Assembly (NCBI GenBank): GCA_963781725.1
Contig: CAWAGV010000002.1
Coordinates: forward strand, 868,001 to 932,000
Direction: 5' to 3'
DNA length: 64,000 nt
From: BOG-931 sp963781725
GTDB lineage: Bacteria; Pseudomonadota; Alphaproteobacteria; Rhizobiales; Xanthobacteraceae
Below the pieces are notes generated by a model. That model was given only the letters and a program-made list of their open reading frames with translations. It did not search any database and was not told where the DNA came from. Numbering within the stretch: position 1 is the stretch's first letter; every line of letters begins with the position of its first letter. This document shows, one piece after another, positions 10,501-18,205 of this stretch. A program made the position numbers and the translations under genes.

Positions 10501-11218
10501 TCTGGGCGGACGCGGCTTCCCCCGCGGTCACATCGCCCGCGACCTGGCTCACATAGCGCCGCAGGATCGGCGAAAGATAGGAATCCACCACCGTGGTGTC
10601 GCCGCGGCCGACCAGCTTGATCAGCGGCGATACTTCGTGGCTCGCCGATACCTGGTCGAAACCCATCTCGCGCGCCAGCGCCGCGATCTGCCGTTCGTGA
10701 TCGTTGAAACGATAGGCGTGCATCAGCACGATGGCGACGGCGCGGATGCCCTCGGATTTCGCGCGCTCAAGTTCGGCGCGCACCGCATCGAGATCGAGCG
10801 CGCGCTCGATGGCCCCGTCGGCGCGCACCCGCTCGTCCACTTCGACGACGCGCTCGTAGAGCATGTCGGGCTTGATGATGTGCTTGGCGAAGATTTTCGG
10901 CCGCGCCTGGTAGCCGATGCGCAACGCATCGCGGAAACCCCTGGTAATCAGCAGCAGTGTGCGATCGCCCTTGCGTTCCAGCAACGCATTGGTTGCGACC
11001 GTCGTGCCCATTTTGACCGCGGCGATGCGTTTGCTCGGGATCGCCTCGCCGGTTTGCAGACCAAGCAGGTGCCGGATGCCGTGCACCGCGGCATCGCGAT
11101 AGGCTTCGGGATTTTCCGACAGCAGCTTGTGGGTCACGAGCGTGCCGTCTGGGCGGCGACCGATCACGTCAGTAAACGTGCCGCCGCGGTCGATCCAGAA
11201 TTCCCAGCTGCCAGACAT
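7589..11218 (-). CDS. Hydantoinase/5-oxoprolinase family protein, HyuA-HyuB fusion
   Basis: A 1209-residue protein with the architecture of 5-oxoprolinase: an N-terminal HyuA-like ATPase half (residues 1 to about 680) and a C-terminal HyuB half (about 690-1209). The HyuA half begins IDRGGTFTDVIGRRPDG, a phosphate-binding motif, and contains IGFDMGGTSTDVSHYAG and NCFGGAGGQHACLVADALGM. The HyuB half begins MLEVFNNLFMSIAEQMGVAL and contains GDAYLINAPYNGGTHIPDLT. These enzymes use ATP to open cyclic amides such as 5-oxoproline, hydantoins or N-methylhydantoin; the substrate here is unknown. The fused length is normal for the family. The neighbouring isochorismatase-type amidase, bicupin and RidA-like genes suggest breakdown of a cyclic amide or ureide. 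Confidence 0.92.
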   Translation of the reverse strand: MSGSWEFWIDRGGTFTDVIGRRPDGTLVTHKLLSENPEAYRDAAVHGIRHLLGLQTGEAIPSKRIAAVKMGTTVATNALLERKGDRTLLLITRGFRDALRIGYQARPKIFAKHIIKPDMLYERVVEVDERVRADGAIERALDLDAVRAELERAKSEGIRAVAIVLMHAYRFNDHERQIAALAREMGFDQVSASHEVSPLIKLVGRGDTTVVDSYLSPILRRYVSQVAGDVTAGEAASAQKARLMFMMSSGGLTAAELFRGKDAILSGPAGGVVGMAETGRSAGFKKLIGFDMGGTSTDVSHYAGEYERAFETEVAGVRMRAPMMLIHTVAAGGGSILHYDGARFRVGPDSAGANPGPKCYRRGGPLAVTDANVMVGKLIPDFFPKIFGPGQNQPLDAAVVRDAFTVMASDIGGGRSCEEVADGFIKIAVENMANAIKKISVQRGYDVTRYALNCFGGAGGQHACLVADALGMASVLIHPLSSLLSAYGMGLADIRSVRQQAIEEPFGEKSRKSLDKLGRQLGREVIAEVKGQGVVAGRIALHVRAHIRYAGTDTPLVVDAGKNGKLVSLATMKAAFERAHKAQFSFVDRTKELVIEAVSVEAVGGGAKFNERSHRTGRGKLPKPALRTRFFSGGKWHRAVVFTRDTLSPGHKVKGPAVIIELHQTVVVEHGWQAELTPKDHLVLRRVQKLKRMLAVGTKADPVMLEVFNNLFMSIAEQMGVALQNTAYSVNIKERLDFSCAVFDPVGSLVANAPHMPVHLGSMDRAVETIIRENKGRIKPGDAYLINAPYNGGTHIPDLTVCMPVFDAARRKILFWVASRGHHADIGGIAPGSMSPIATTIDEEGIYIDNFKLVDRGKLRERELYELLTKAQYPARNPLQNVNDLKAQIAACEKGAQEMRKMVAQFSLTVVHAYMKHVQDNADESVRRVIDRLHDSCFRYEADQGNVVAVKIAVDKKKREATVDFTGTSPQQGSNFNAPEPVTRAAVLYVFRVMVDDDIPMNAGCLRPIHIVIPDNSMLAPRYPAAVVAGNVEVSQMVTDTLFGALGAMAAAQGTMNNVNFGNDKYQYYETICSGSPAGPGFPGTDAVHTHMTNTRLTDPEILEFRYPVVLEDFHIRKGSGGKGKWSAGDGIRRTMRFLEKMEYTILSGHRRIPPFGMAGGGDGEIGENWVRRKDGAMERLKGADATIVDAGEAIIIQTPTAGGYGKPD

Positions 11219-11278
11219 CTCGATCTCAGCTCGCTTTTATGCGATCCTTCTCAATCACGAGTATTAGAGGATGAAACA

Positions 11279-11980
11279 ATGCACAAGATCGCGATTGCGC
11301 AATCCACTCTCGACCGCATGACGATGCGGATGGGCAAGCTTCACCCGTTCGACGCCACCGATCCGCGCAAGACCGCCCTCGTCGTGATCGACATGCAGAA
11401 CTATTTCGTCAAGCCGGGGCATCAGGGCGAAGTGCCGCTGGCGCGCGAGATCGTTCCGAACATCAACCGCCTCGCCGCGGAGCTGCGCCGCCGCGGCGGT
11501 CACGTCGTCTGGGTGCGCAACACCACCAACGGCACGCGGGAAAGCTGGTCCAACAACCACGGCTACCTGCAAAAACCGGAGCGGGTTGAGCGGCGGCTCA
11601 AGGCGATGGACATCGGCGAGGATGGTTATGCGTTCTGGCACGGCAACGAGATCCAGCCCGAAGACGCGCAGATCACCAAGAAGCGCTACAGCGCCTTTAT
11701 CCAGGGCTCCTCCGATATCGAACGGCACTTGCGCGACCGCGATATCGACACGCTGCTGATCACCGGCACCGCCACCAATGTGTGCTGCGAGAGCACGGCG
11801 CGCGATGCCATGATGCTCAACTTCAAGGTGGTGCTGGTGTCCGACGGCCTCGCCACCCACACCGACGATGAGCACAACGCCACATTGTCGGCGTTCTACG
11901 GCCAGTTTGGCGACGTGCAGACGGTCGACGAAGCGGTGCAGTCGCTTGAGCGCGGCGAGAAGAAGAAAGCCGCGGCATAA
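11279..11980 (+). CDS. Isochorismatase-family cysteine hydrolase
   Basis: A 233-residue protein of the isochorismatase/N-carbamoylsarcosine amidase fold. The catalytic triad is visible: Asp38 in VVIDMQNY, Lys134 in ITKKRYSAF and Cys169 in TATNVCCESTARDA. Members hydrolyse amide or ureido bonds, for example RutB and N-carbamoylsarcosine amidase. It is divergent from the hydantoinase gene, whose ring-opening product it could attack; that link is inferred. GAGG lies 8 bases before the ATG at 11279. Confidence 0.9.
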   Translation: MHKIAIAQSTLDRMTMRMGKLHPFDATDPRKTALVVIDMQNYFVKPGHQGEVPLAREIVPNINRLAAELRRRGGHVVWVRNTTNGTRESWSNNHGYLQKPERVERRLKAMDIGEDGYAFWHGNEIQPEDAQITKKRYSAFIQGSSDIERHLRDRDIDTLLITGTATNVCCESTARDAMMLNFKVVLVSDGLATHTDDEHNATLSAFYGQFGDVQTVDEAVQSLERGEKKKAAA

Positions 11981-12053
11981 CGGACAGAGGTTACGCCGTC
12001 AGCTTGCTGCGGTTCGCCGCGGAGGGTTGCTCTCTGCGTGGACCGTAGTCCGA

Positions 12054-13205
12054 TCAGGATGACACGAGCGCCTTCATGTCTTCCGGCGTCGGAACGAATT
12101 TTTCCATCTTCGGCGTCGCGCCGTTCTTGTGCATGTCCTCGAGCCAGATGCGGTGAATGCGAGGATCCTGATCCTCGTATTCGATCTGGTCGCCGCCATC
12201 CTTGACGCTTTTCGACACTGCGGGGATATCGCCTTCGGTGGCGCCGATCAGCGACACGCGCTGCGCCTGCATGGTCGGATAGCGCAACCCGCCGACCGCG
12301 GTGGCGAGGTAGCGCGCCGGCTGCGGCCCGGTGTTGAAATGCTGGTGGAACTGACGGTCCGACGGCACCAGCACCATGCCGTGCTTCCAGTCGATGCGGC
12401 GGAAGTCCTTTTCGTGCTCGAACCACATCAGCGAGAAACCTTGCCCGACCACGCACATGACGTGGAAGCTCGGCCCGTGCCGATGGCCTTTCTTGTAGGT
12501 GCCGACCGGCATTTCCGAGATATGCGCATGCATGGTGCCGTCAGCAAGCACGAACATGATGTTGGTGCCGCCGGCGCCGCGGTCTCCCCAGCTTTTCAGC
12601 TCGATTGCGGTGAGATCGGGGACGAAATTCGTCTCCCACATGTGGTTGCCCTGGCGCACCGTGATCAGGTCGCCGTCGCCGGTGAAATATTCCTTCTTGC
12701 CCGTTCGTTCCGAAAAATCGAAATCGCTACCGAAGATGAAAGCCTCATTGTGAAAGACGTTGATCATCATCGGAAGGTTGGTCGTGGTGACCAGAAGCGC
12801 GCGCTCGGTGCCGCTGCCGTTGAAGTGGCGATGTTTGGCGTTGAGAGGAATCGCAAACAGGCTCTTGGCGCCCCATTCGAAGCTGCGCTTGGTGCCATCA
12901 GCCAGCTCGATCTGGGTGCTGCCGCTGCCCTCGAGCACATAGATGACTTCCTCGTAGAGGTGCCGCTGCGGCGTCGTCGATCGGCCCGGCGCGATATCGA
13001 GCACAAACATGTTGGCGAAATCGCCACGGCCCTTCAGATGCACCACTGCGCCGTTGACGCCGTAGCGCGGCCACGGCGCGGTCGGCACGTCGAACAGGTA
13101 GACACCGTAATCCTCGGTAACGGAAAGGCCTTCGGCTTTGAGCCAGTCGAGATACGGGTCGATGCCAAAGCGGCCTTTGACCTGCGGGACTTCGCGAATA
13201 TTCAT
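12054..13205 (-). CDS. Bicupin protein (two cupin domains)
   Basis: A 383-residue protein with two cupin barrels. The first has QRHLYEEVIYVLEGSG and, later, KHRHFNGSG; the second has GHRHGPSFHVMCVVGQG and FHQHFNTGPQ. Both therefore keep likely metal-binding histidines. Two-cupin proteins include gentisate-type dioxygenases and ureidoglycine aminohydrolase-like enzymes, but no specific substrate motif is recognisable. GGAGGA lies 6 bases before the ATG at 13205, which fixes the start. Its place in the hydantoinase/amidase block suggests a role in the same pathway. Confidence 0.82.
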   Translation of the reverse strand: MNIREVPQVKGRFGIDPYLDWLKAEGLSVTEDYGVYLFDVPTAPWPRYGVNGAVVHLKGRGDFANMFVLDIAPGRSTTPQRHLYEEVIYVLEGSGSTQIELADGTKRSFEWGAKSLFAIPLNAKHRHFNGSGTERALLVTTTNLPMMINVFHNEAFIFGSDFDFSERTGKKEYFTGDGDLITVRQGNHMWETNFVPDLTAIELKSWGDRGAGGTNIMFVLADGTMHAHISEMPVGTYKKGHRHGPSFHVMCVVGQGFSLMWFEHEKDFRRIDWKHGMVLVPSDRQFHQHFNTGPQPARYLATAVGGLRYPTMQAQRVSLIGATEGDIPAVSKSVKDGGDQIEYEDQDPRIHRIWLEDMHKNGATPKMEKFVPTPEDMKALVSS

Positions 13206-13263
13206 GTGCTTCCTCCGACCTCCCCTTATAGCGCCATTCCCGGTAATCCGGAATGACGCGCGG

Positions 13264-14766
13264 CTATGCAAACAACAGCGACTTGATCACCACCGGCACG
13301 ACGCCCGGCGGCACGATCAACTCACCAACGTCGACAAAATCGAGTTCCTGCAATTCCATGCCGTCGATGGAGACGAGCTTGCCCGGCCAATGCAGCTCGC
13401 GATGCAGCAAGCGGCCGAAGGTCTTGCCGATATCGCCATCGATCATCACGAACAGCGTCTTGATGCGCGCGGCCAGTGGCGACAGCGCGCGTACGACGCC
13501 CTCGCCTGCCGCTTTCAGGCGCGAATGTTCCGGATCGCCGCGCCAATCGAAAGCGATCGCGATACGTTCGTGACGATCGAGATCGATCTCGCCGACGCCG
13601 GCGCGGATCGCTTCGGCAAGTCCGTCGGAATTTATCTCGCCGCCCAGATCGACGCCGATGCGAACCACCGGCACATTATGAACCGGCAGTACATAAGGGT
13701 CGGGCAGATAGATCGTCTTGCCGCTGACCTGCACCGTGAACTGCGAAGCCCCGACGACGGTGGCGCGGATACGCTGGCCGGGATCGATCAGCGGCAAACC
13801 GCTCCGCCGGCTCAGTTCCCCGGCAAGCTCACCAGCCAGCAGCTTGGCGATATCGCCGAATTGCTCGGTCTCGTGGCCGAAAATATATTCGGCCACACCG
13901 CCGGAAAAAGTCAGTGCGGTCGGCGACACGCCGCGCGGTAGCGGCTCGGTGAGCAACAGCGATTGTCCGAGCCGATCGAGCGGCGCGCCGGTGATGACGT
14001 CGGCCGCGACAGTCGAGAGGCGCCGGGCGATACGGCTGCGCACCGTTTCATCGGCAAAAATCTGCGGCGATATCTCTATATCCAGGTCATCCGCGGCAAG
14101 TCGTGCCGAATCGTCGATGCGGGTCCATTCACCGTCGGCTCCGGTCGCTATCAGCCGGCCTCCGACCGCAAAAGCGCAAAGACCGATGATCTCGCCGCGG
14201 TCGATCAGGGCGAGCTTGGTGGTGCCGCCGCCGATATCGACATGCAGCAGGCATGTATCGCGGGTTTTCGACAGCGCCACTGCACCCGAACCGTGGGCAG
14301 CAAGCCGCGCTTCAAGCTTGTGGCCTGCCGTCGCGCAGACGAACTTGCCGGCCTGTTCGGCAAACAATTCGTCGATGGCGCGTGCGTTCTTCCGCTTGAT
14401 CGCTTCGCCGGTCAGGATCACCGCGCCGGAATCGATTTCCTGTTGGGTGAAGCCCGCATCGCCATAGCTGCGCGCGATGAATTCGCCGAGCGCCCGGGCG
14501 TCGATCGTGCCGTCCGGCAGAAAAGGCGTGAACAGGATCGGCGAGCGCCATACGATTTCGCGGCCGACAACGACAAAGCGGCTGGAAAGGCCCTGCGTCT
14601 GGCGCTGCAGCACGACCTTGGCAAACAGTAAATGCGAGGTGGAACTGCCGATATCGATGCCGACGGTCTTGAACGCGACGTTATCCTGGTCCCAGATCGA
14701 GCGCGCGATCGCGGCGCGATCGGCCGGCGTTTCGAGGTGCTCGTGATTGAAATCGCTCTCATGCAT
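13264..14766 (-). CDS. EutA-like reactivating ATPase
   Basis: A 500-residue protein of the EutA family (actin/Hsp70-type ATPase fold). Nucleotide-binding signatures are VGIDIGSSTSHLLFAKV near the N-terminus, HVDIGGGTTKLALID in the middle and LTFSGGVAEYIFG. In enteric bacteria EutA reactivates B12-dependent ethanolamine ammonia-lyase. No eutB, eutC or other eut gene is in the window, so the partner here is unknown. The ATG at 14766 is preferred over a TTG at 14802, which would add 12 residues of weak coding character. It is divergent from the 14824 gene. Confidence 0.82.
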   Translation of the reverse strand: MHESDFNHEHLETPADRAAIARSIWDQDNVAFKTVGIDIGSSTSHLLFAKVVLQRQTQGLSSRFVVVGREIVWRSPILFTPFLPDGTIDARALGEFIARSYGDAGFTQQEIDSGAVILTGEAIKRKNARAIDELFAEQAGKFVCATAGHKLEARLAAHGSGAVALSKTRDTCLLHVDIGGGTTKLALIDRGEIIGLCAFAVGGRLIATGADGEWTRIDDSARLAADDLDIEISPQIFADETVRSRIARRLSTVAADVITGAPLDRLGQSLLLTEPLPRGVSPTALTFSGGVAEYIFGHETEQFGDIAKLLAGELAGELSRRSGLPLIDPGQRIRATVVGASQFTVQVSGKTIYLPDPYVLPVHNVPVVRIGVDLGGEINSDGLAEAIRAGVGEIDLDRHERIAIAFDWRGDPEHSRLKAAGEGVVRALSPLAARIKTLFVMIDGDIGKTFGRLLHRELHWPGKLVSIDGMELQELDFVDVGELIVPPGVVPVVIKSLLFA

Positions 14767-14823
14767 GTGGCACACAATGCCCGGCACATGGCTTCCGATC
14801 AATCAGCGAGCGCTTAAGCTGCT

Positions 14824-15828
14824 ATGGCTCCTTTGCCCCTCACCTATGCAAGTTGCCGCTACGACCGCATCGAGCCGTTGCGCAGCGGCGAGGTGCCGAT
14901 CGAGGGCATCGACCTCAATGTCATGGTGTTTCCCTCCGGCCGGCAGATCTTCGACCGCATGGTGGGCGGCGAGGAATTCGACGCGTCCGAGCTATCGGCC
15001 TCCGAATTCATCGCCCATGCCGGAGCCAATGCCGGCCGCGGCAACAGCCCGTTCGTCGCTATCCCGGTCTTTCCATCCCGGGTGTTCCGCCACGGTTACT
15101 TCTTCATCAACAGGCGGAGCGGCATCCGCACGCCGAAAGACCTCGAAAGCCGCCGCGTCGGCCTGCCGCTTTACACGCAGACGGCCTCAATCTGGCTGCG
15201 CGGGCATCTGATGCATCAGTTCGGCGTCGATATCGGGAAAATCCGCTGGGTACAGGGCGCGGTCGAGACCGGCGGCATGCACGGCAACCCGCATGCGCTG
15301 CCGCTGCTGCGTCCCGTGGTCATCGAGCAGAACATGACCGGCCGTCCACTTGCCGAATTGCTCGCTTCGGGCGAGATCGACGCCTATCTCGGCTCGCGCA
15401 AGCCGCCAAGCTTCGGCACCAATCCCGACGTGGTGCGGCTATTGCCCGATCATCACGCGCTGGAGCGCGAGCTTTACCGCAGCCACAAGATCTTCCCGAT
15501 CATGCACCTCGTCGCCATCCGGCGCGCCGTATACGAGAAAAACCCGTGGATCGCGTCGAGCCTCTACGCGGCCTTCGTCGAAGCCAAGCGCATCGCACGG
15601 GCGCGCCTGCGCTATGCCGGATCGCTGGCGGCGATGCTGCCGTGGTTACAGGACGAGCTCGAGGAAATCGACGAAGTATTCGGCGGCGATCCGTTCCCCT
15701 ACGGCGTCGAGCCCAACCGGCCGACGCTCGAAGCACTGGTGCAGTACATGCACGAACAGCACTTCATTGCGCAGCCGATCCCGGTCGACGACCTGTTTGT
15801 GCCATTGCCAGGTGCGACGGAAAGCTGA
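14824..15828 (+). CDS. 4,5-dihydroxyphthalate decarboxylase-like protein
   Basis: A 334-residue protein with the periplasmic-binding-protein-like fold shared with NMT1/THI5 proteins, of the type often annotated as 4,5-dihydroxyphthalate decarboxylase. Visible features are LTYASCRYDRIEPLRSGEV at the start, GGEEFDASELSASEFI near residues 49-64 and ELLASGEIDAYLGSRKPPSF. There is no signal peptide, so it is cytoplasmic. Whether it is a decarboxylase or acts on another aromatic or heterocyclic acid cannot be decided. It lies between the EutA-like and RidA-like genes of the catabolic block. Confidence 0.75.
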   Translation: MAPLPLTYASCRYDRIEPLRSGEVPIEGIDLNVMVFPSGRQIFDRMVGGEEFDASELSASEFIAHAGANAGRGNSPFVAIPVFPSRVFRHGYFFINRRSGIRTPKDLESRRVGLPLYTQTASIWLRGHLMHQFGVDIGKIRWVQGAVETGGMHGNPHALPLLRPVVIEQNMTGRPLAELLASGEIDAYLGSRKPPSFGTNPDVVRLLPDHHALERELYRSHKIFPIMHLVAIRRAVYEKNPWIASSLYAAFVEAKRIARARLRYAGSLAAMLPWLQDELEEIDEVFGGDPFPYGVEPNRPTLEALVQYMHEQHFIAQPIPVDDLFVPLPGATES

Positions 15829-15846
15829 CACATCCACTCCGCCGGT

Positions 15847-17160
15847 TCACGGCGCGTAGACCCACGTCTCCATCATGACGGTAGCGCCGGGGATCGGCAG
15901 CGGCCCCGGCACTTCGACCGCGGAGAACGGCAACGGCCGGCCACCGAGCGCCCGTTCCCAGGCTTTGTAGACCGGATAGAACTCGCCGATATCGGTGAAG
16001 AACAGCAGCGACCGGACGACATTGGTGAGCGAGGTGCCGGCCGCGTCGCAAAGTTTCGCGATGTTGGCGATGATGGTTTCTGCCTGCGCCGCCGGCGATG
16101 ACGAGAAATACGGCTGACGCGGATTGACCGCCGCCGAAGCCAACAACCCGTCGCGATCGGCCGCCATCAATGCCGGGATGAACAGAAGATCGCCTGACTT
16201 TGCGGCTTGCGGCTGGAAGCGGAATGCAGTGGCGACGCCTGCGTCAATGTTCCGCCGGACAGCGGCACTCCCCGGCTTCGCCGCGATCACGTTGATCTCG
16301 ATCTTGCCGTCATAGGGCGCAAGCCCTCGTTCGATGCAGGGAATGATCGAGACCGTCGGACCGTTTTCGCCGAAATGCTGTGTCCATGTCTCGTTGAACG
16401 CCGAGTAATCCTCGCGATCGGCCAGATAGACCTGGGCGTGGATGACATCCTCGAGCCGCACTCCGGCCAGCGCCAGCGAGGCAATCATCCGCTTGGTGAT
16501 GATGAATTCGGTTTCGAGCTTGATCGGCTGGCCGCCCCACTGCGCGCCCTCGGTCATCAATGCCGCGGCGGCGACACCGTTGCGGCGCGGCTCGTCGCCG
16601 ACGGCCAGCGAGGTGATGCCGGGAAGGAAAATATAGTCGCCGACAGTCAGCGCAGGCGAATAGCCGGAAGTAGGACGGCCGGCGAGTTGCTCGTTCTTGA
16701 GGTGAACAACCTCGAAGCCGCTTTCCGGAATCGCCGCCATGGCCTGGATGTTCATGTCGGCGGCCGGTAGCACGAAACGCTGTTGCGCGATCGACGTCGA
16801 TGGCGGGATGCGCCCTTTGAGGAATTCGCGGCGAACGTGCTGATATGGCGGCACCGCTTTTACGGTAGTGTAGTACTGGTCGGTGCGGACGAGACTGTTG
16901 CGATCGGTGCCGGCGGCGCGCAGTACCGCATCCAGGTTCTGGAAGATGCGCTGCGCCTCTTTTTCACGCTTGGGCAGACCGGCATGGGGTGCGCGCTCGG
17001 CCGTGACATCGGGCGCCATGCCGTTGACGAAATCCTGCGCCATCAAGCCGGTTGCGAACACCCAGCGGCCGGCCTTCACGCCTTGCGCAAACTTCACCCT
17101 GCCCGAACCCAGCTCGACCGGCAGCAGCGGTTCGGCAGCCCCTTTCGCAGTTTTTGTCAT
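15847..17160 (-). CDS. Three-domain RidA-like protein
   Basis: A 437-residue protein made of three consecutive RidA/YjgF-type domains, at about residues 1-145, 150-295 and 300-437. Single-domain RidA proteins (about 130 residues) hydrolyse reactive enamines/imines. Here the position of the substrate-binding Arg of canonical RidA is replaced in all three domains: PPSTSI in the first, GPTVSII in the second and LPFSAV in the third. Classic 2-aminoacrylate deaminase activity is therefore unlikely. GAGAGG precedes the ATG. It is convergent with the 14824 gene and divergent from the Bug protein gene at 17203. Confidence 0.78.
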   Translation of the reverse strand: MTKTAKGAAEPLLPVELGSGRVKFAQGVKAGRWVFATGLMAQDFVNGMAPDVTAERAPHAGLPKREKEAQRIFQNLDAVLRAAGTDRNSLVRTDQYYTTVKAVPPYQHVRREFLKGRIPPSTSIAQQRFVLPAADMNIQAMAAIPESGFEVVHLKNEQLAGRPTSGYSPALTVGDYIFLPGITSLAVGDEPRRNGVAAAALMTEGAQWGGQPIKLETEFIITKRMIASLALAGVRLEDVIHAQVYLADREDYSAFNETWTQHFGENGPTVSIIPCIERGLAPYDGKIEINVIAAKPGSAAVRRNIDAGVATAFRFQPQAAKSGDLLFIPALMAADRDGLLASAAVNPRQPYFSSSPAAQAETIIANIAKLCDAAGTSLTNVVRSLLFFTDIGEFYPVYKAWERALGGRPLPFSAVEVPGPLPIPGATVMMETWVYAP

Positions 17161-17202
17161 TGGCCTCTCTCTTGCAATGCTATGATCGCACAGGAGCAAG
17201 AC

Positions 17203-18192
17203 ATGACCAATGCATTCCGCGCCAGCCTCGTGCTCGGCGCCATTATAGCCGGGCCAGTGCTCGCACCGGCGGCCCGGGCTCAGGATTACCCTGCCCGTCC
17301 CATCACCATGATCGTGCCGTTTGCGGTCGGCGGCCTCACCGACGTTCCGGCGCGGGTGCTGGCCGGAATGCTGCAGGAGAAAATCGGTCAGACCATCGTG
17401 GTTGAGAACAAGCCCGGCGGCTCCGGCACGCTCGGCGGGTCTTACGCCGTGCGCGCCAAGCCCGACGGCTACACGTTGTTTGCCAACTCGATTGCGGACG
17501 CGCAGAACCTCTGGTTCTTGCCGGTGCCGTACAACGCCATCGACGATTTTTCGATGATCGGCATGATCGTCGAAGGGCCGCCACTGGTGCTGATCATCGA
17601 TGCGACACTGCCCGACAAGACGCTCGCCGAATTTCTCGCCGACGCGAGAGCAAATCCCGGGAAATTCAGCTTCGGCACCTCCGGCCCGGCGACCTCTCCG
17701 GCCATGGCGCTGGCGCAGCTCAACGCACTGGCGAAGACCAACATCGCCGGCGTGCCTTACCAGGGTTCGGGCGAGGCTGCGCGCAATGTGACGCCGAGCG
17801 GCGTGCAAGGTGCGTTCGCGTTCTACGCCCAGGCCAAGCCGCTTGCGGATTCCGGCAAGGTGCGCGCACTCGCGACGGCGACGCCGCAGCGTCTCGCCGG
17901 CTGGCCGGAAGTACCGACCATGCAGGAGCTCGGTTTCGCCAATTTCGACTATCGCGGCTTTGTCGGCCTTGCGGCACCGGCCAATACGCCGGCGCCGATC
18001 GTCAGCTATCTCAACAAGGCGCTGAACGACGTGGTGCAGTCACAGGATTTCCGCGACCGCATGGCGGCGCTGGGCATGACCGTACCGGCCGACAACACGC
18101 CGCAAATGCTCGCCGATTACATGCGGCGCGAGACGGCGCGCCAAGGGGAACTGGCGGCGCTGACCGGCATCAAGATGACGACGCCGAAATAA
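17203..18192 (+). CDS. Bug-type tripartite tricarboxylate transporter substrate-binding protein
   Basis: A 329-residue secreted protein. A signal peptide ends near AARAQDYPARP and is followed by the Bug-family core ITMIVPFAVGGLTDVPARVL and VVENKPGGSGTLGGSYAVRA. Bug proteins bind carboxylates and other small acids in the periplasm and normally work with TctA/TctB membrane subunits; none is in the window. CAGGAG lies 6 bases before the chosen ATG (17203); an in-frame ATG at 17183 is less favoured. It probably captures the substrate, or a relative of it, handled by the neighbouring catabolic genes. Confidence 0.88.
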   Translation: MTNAFRASLVLGAIIAGPVLAPAARAQDYPARPITMIVPFAVGGLTDVPARVLAGMLQEKIGQTIVVENKPGGSGTLGGSYAVRAKPDGYTLFANSIADAQNLWFLPVPYNAIDDFSMIGMIVEGPPLVLIIDATLPDKTLAEFLADARANPGKFSFGTSGPATSPAMALAQLNALAKTNIAGVPYQGSGEAARNVTPSGVQGAFAFYAQAKPLADSGKVRALATATPQRLAGWPEVPTMQELGFANFDYRGFVGLAAPANTPAPIVSYLNKALNDVVQSQDFRDRMAALGMTVPADNTPQMLADYMRRETARQGELAALTGIKMTTPK

Positions 18193-18205
18193 CACCGGGC
18201 AGCGA

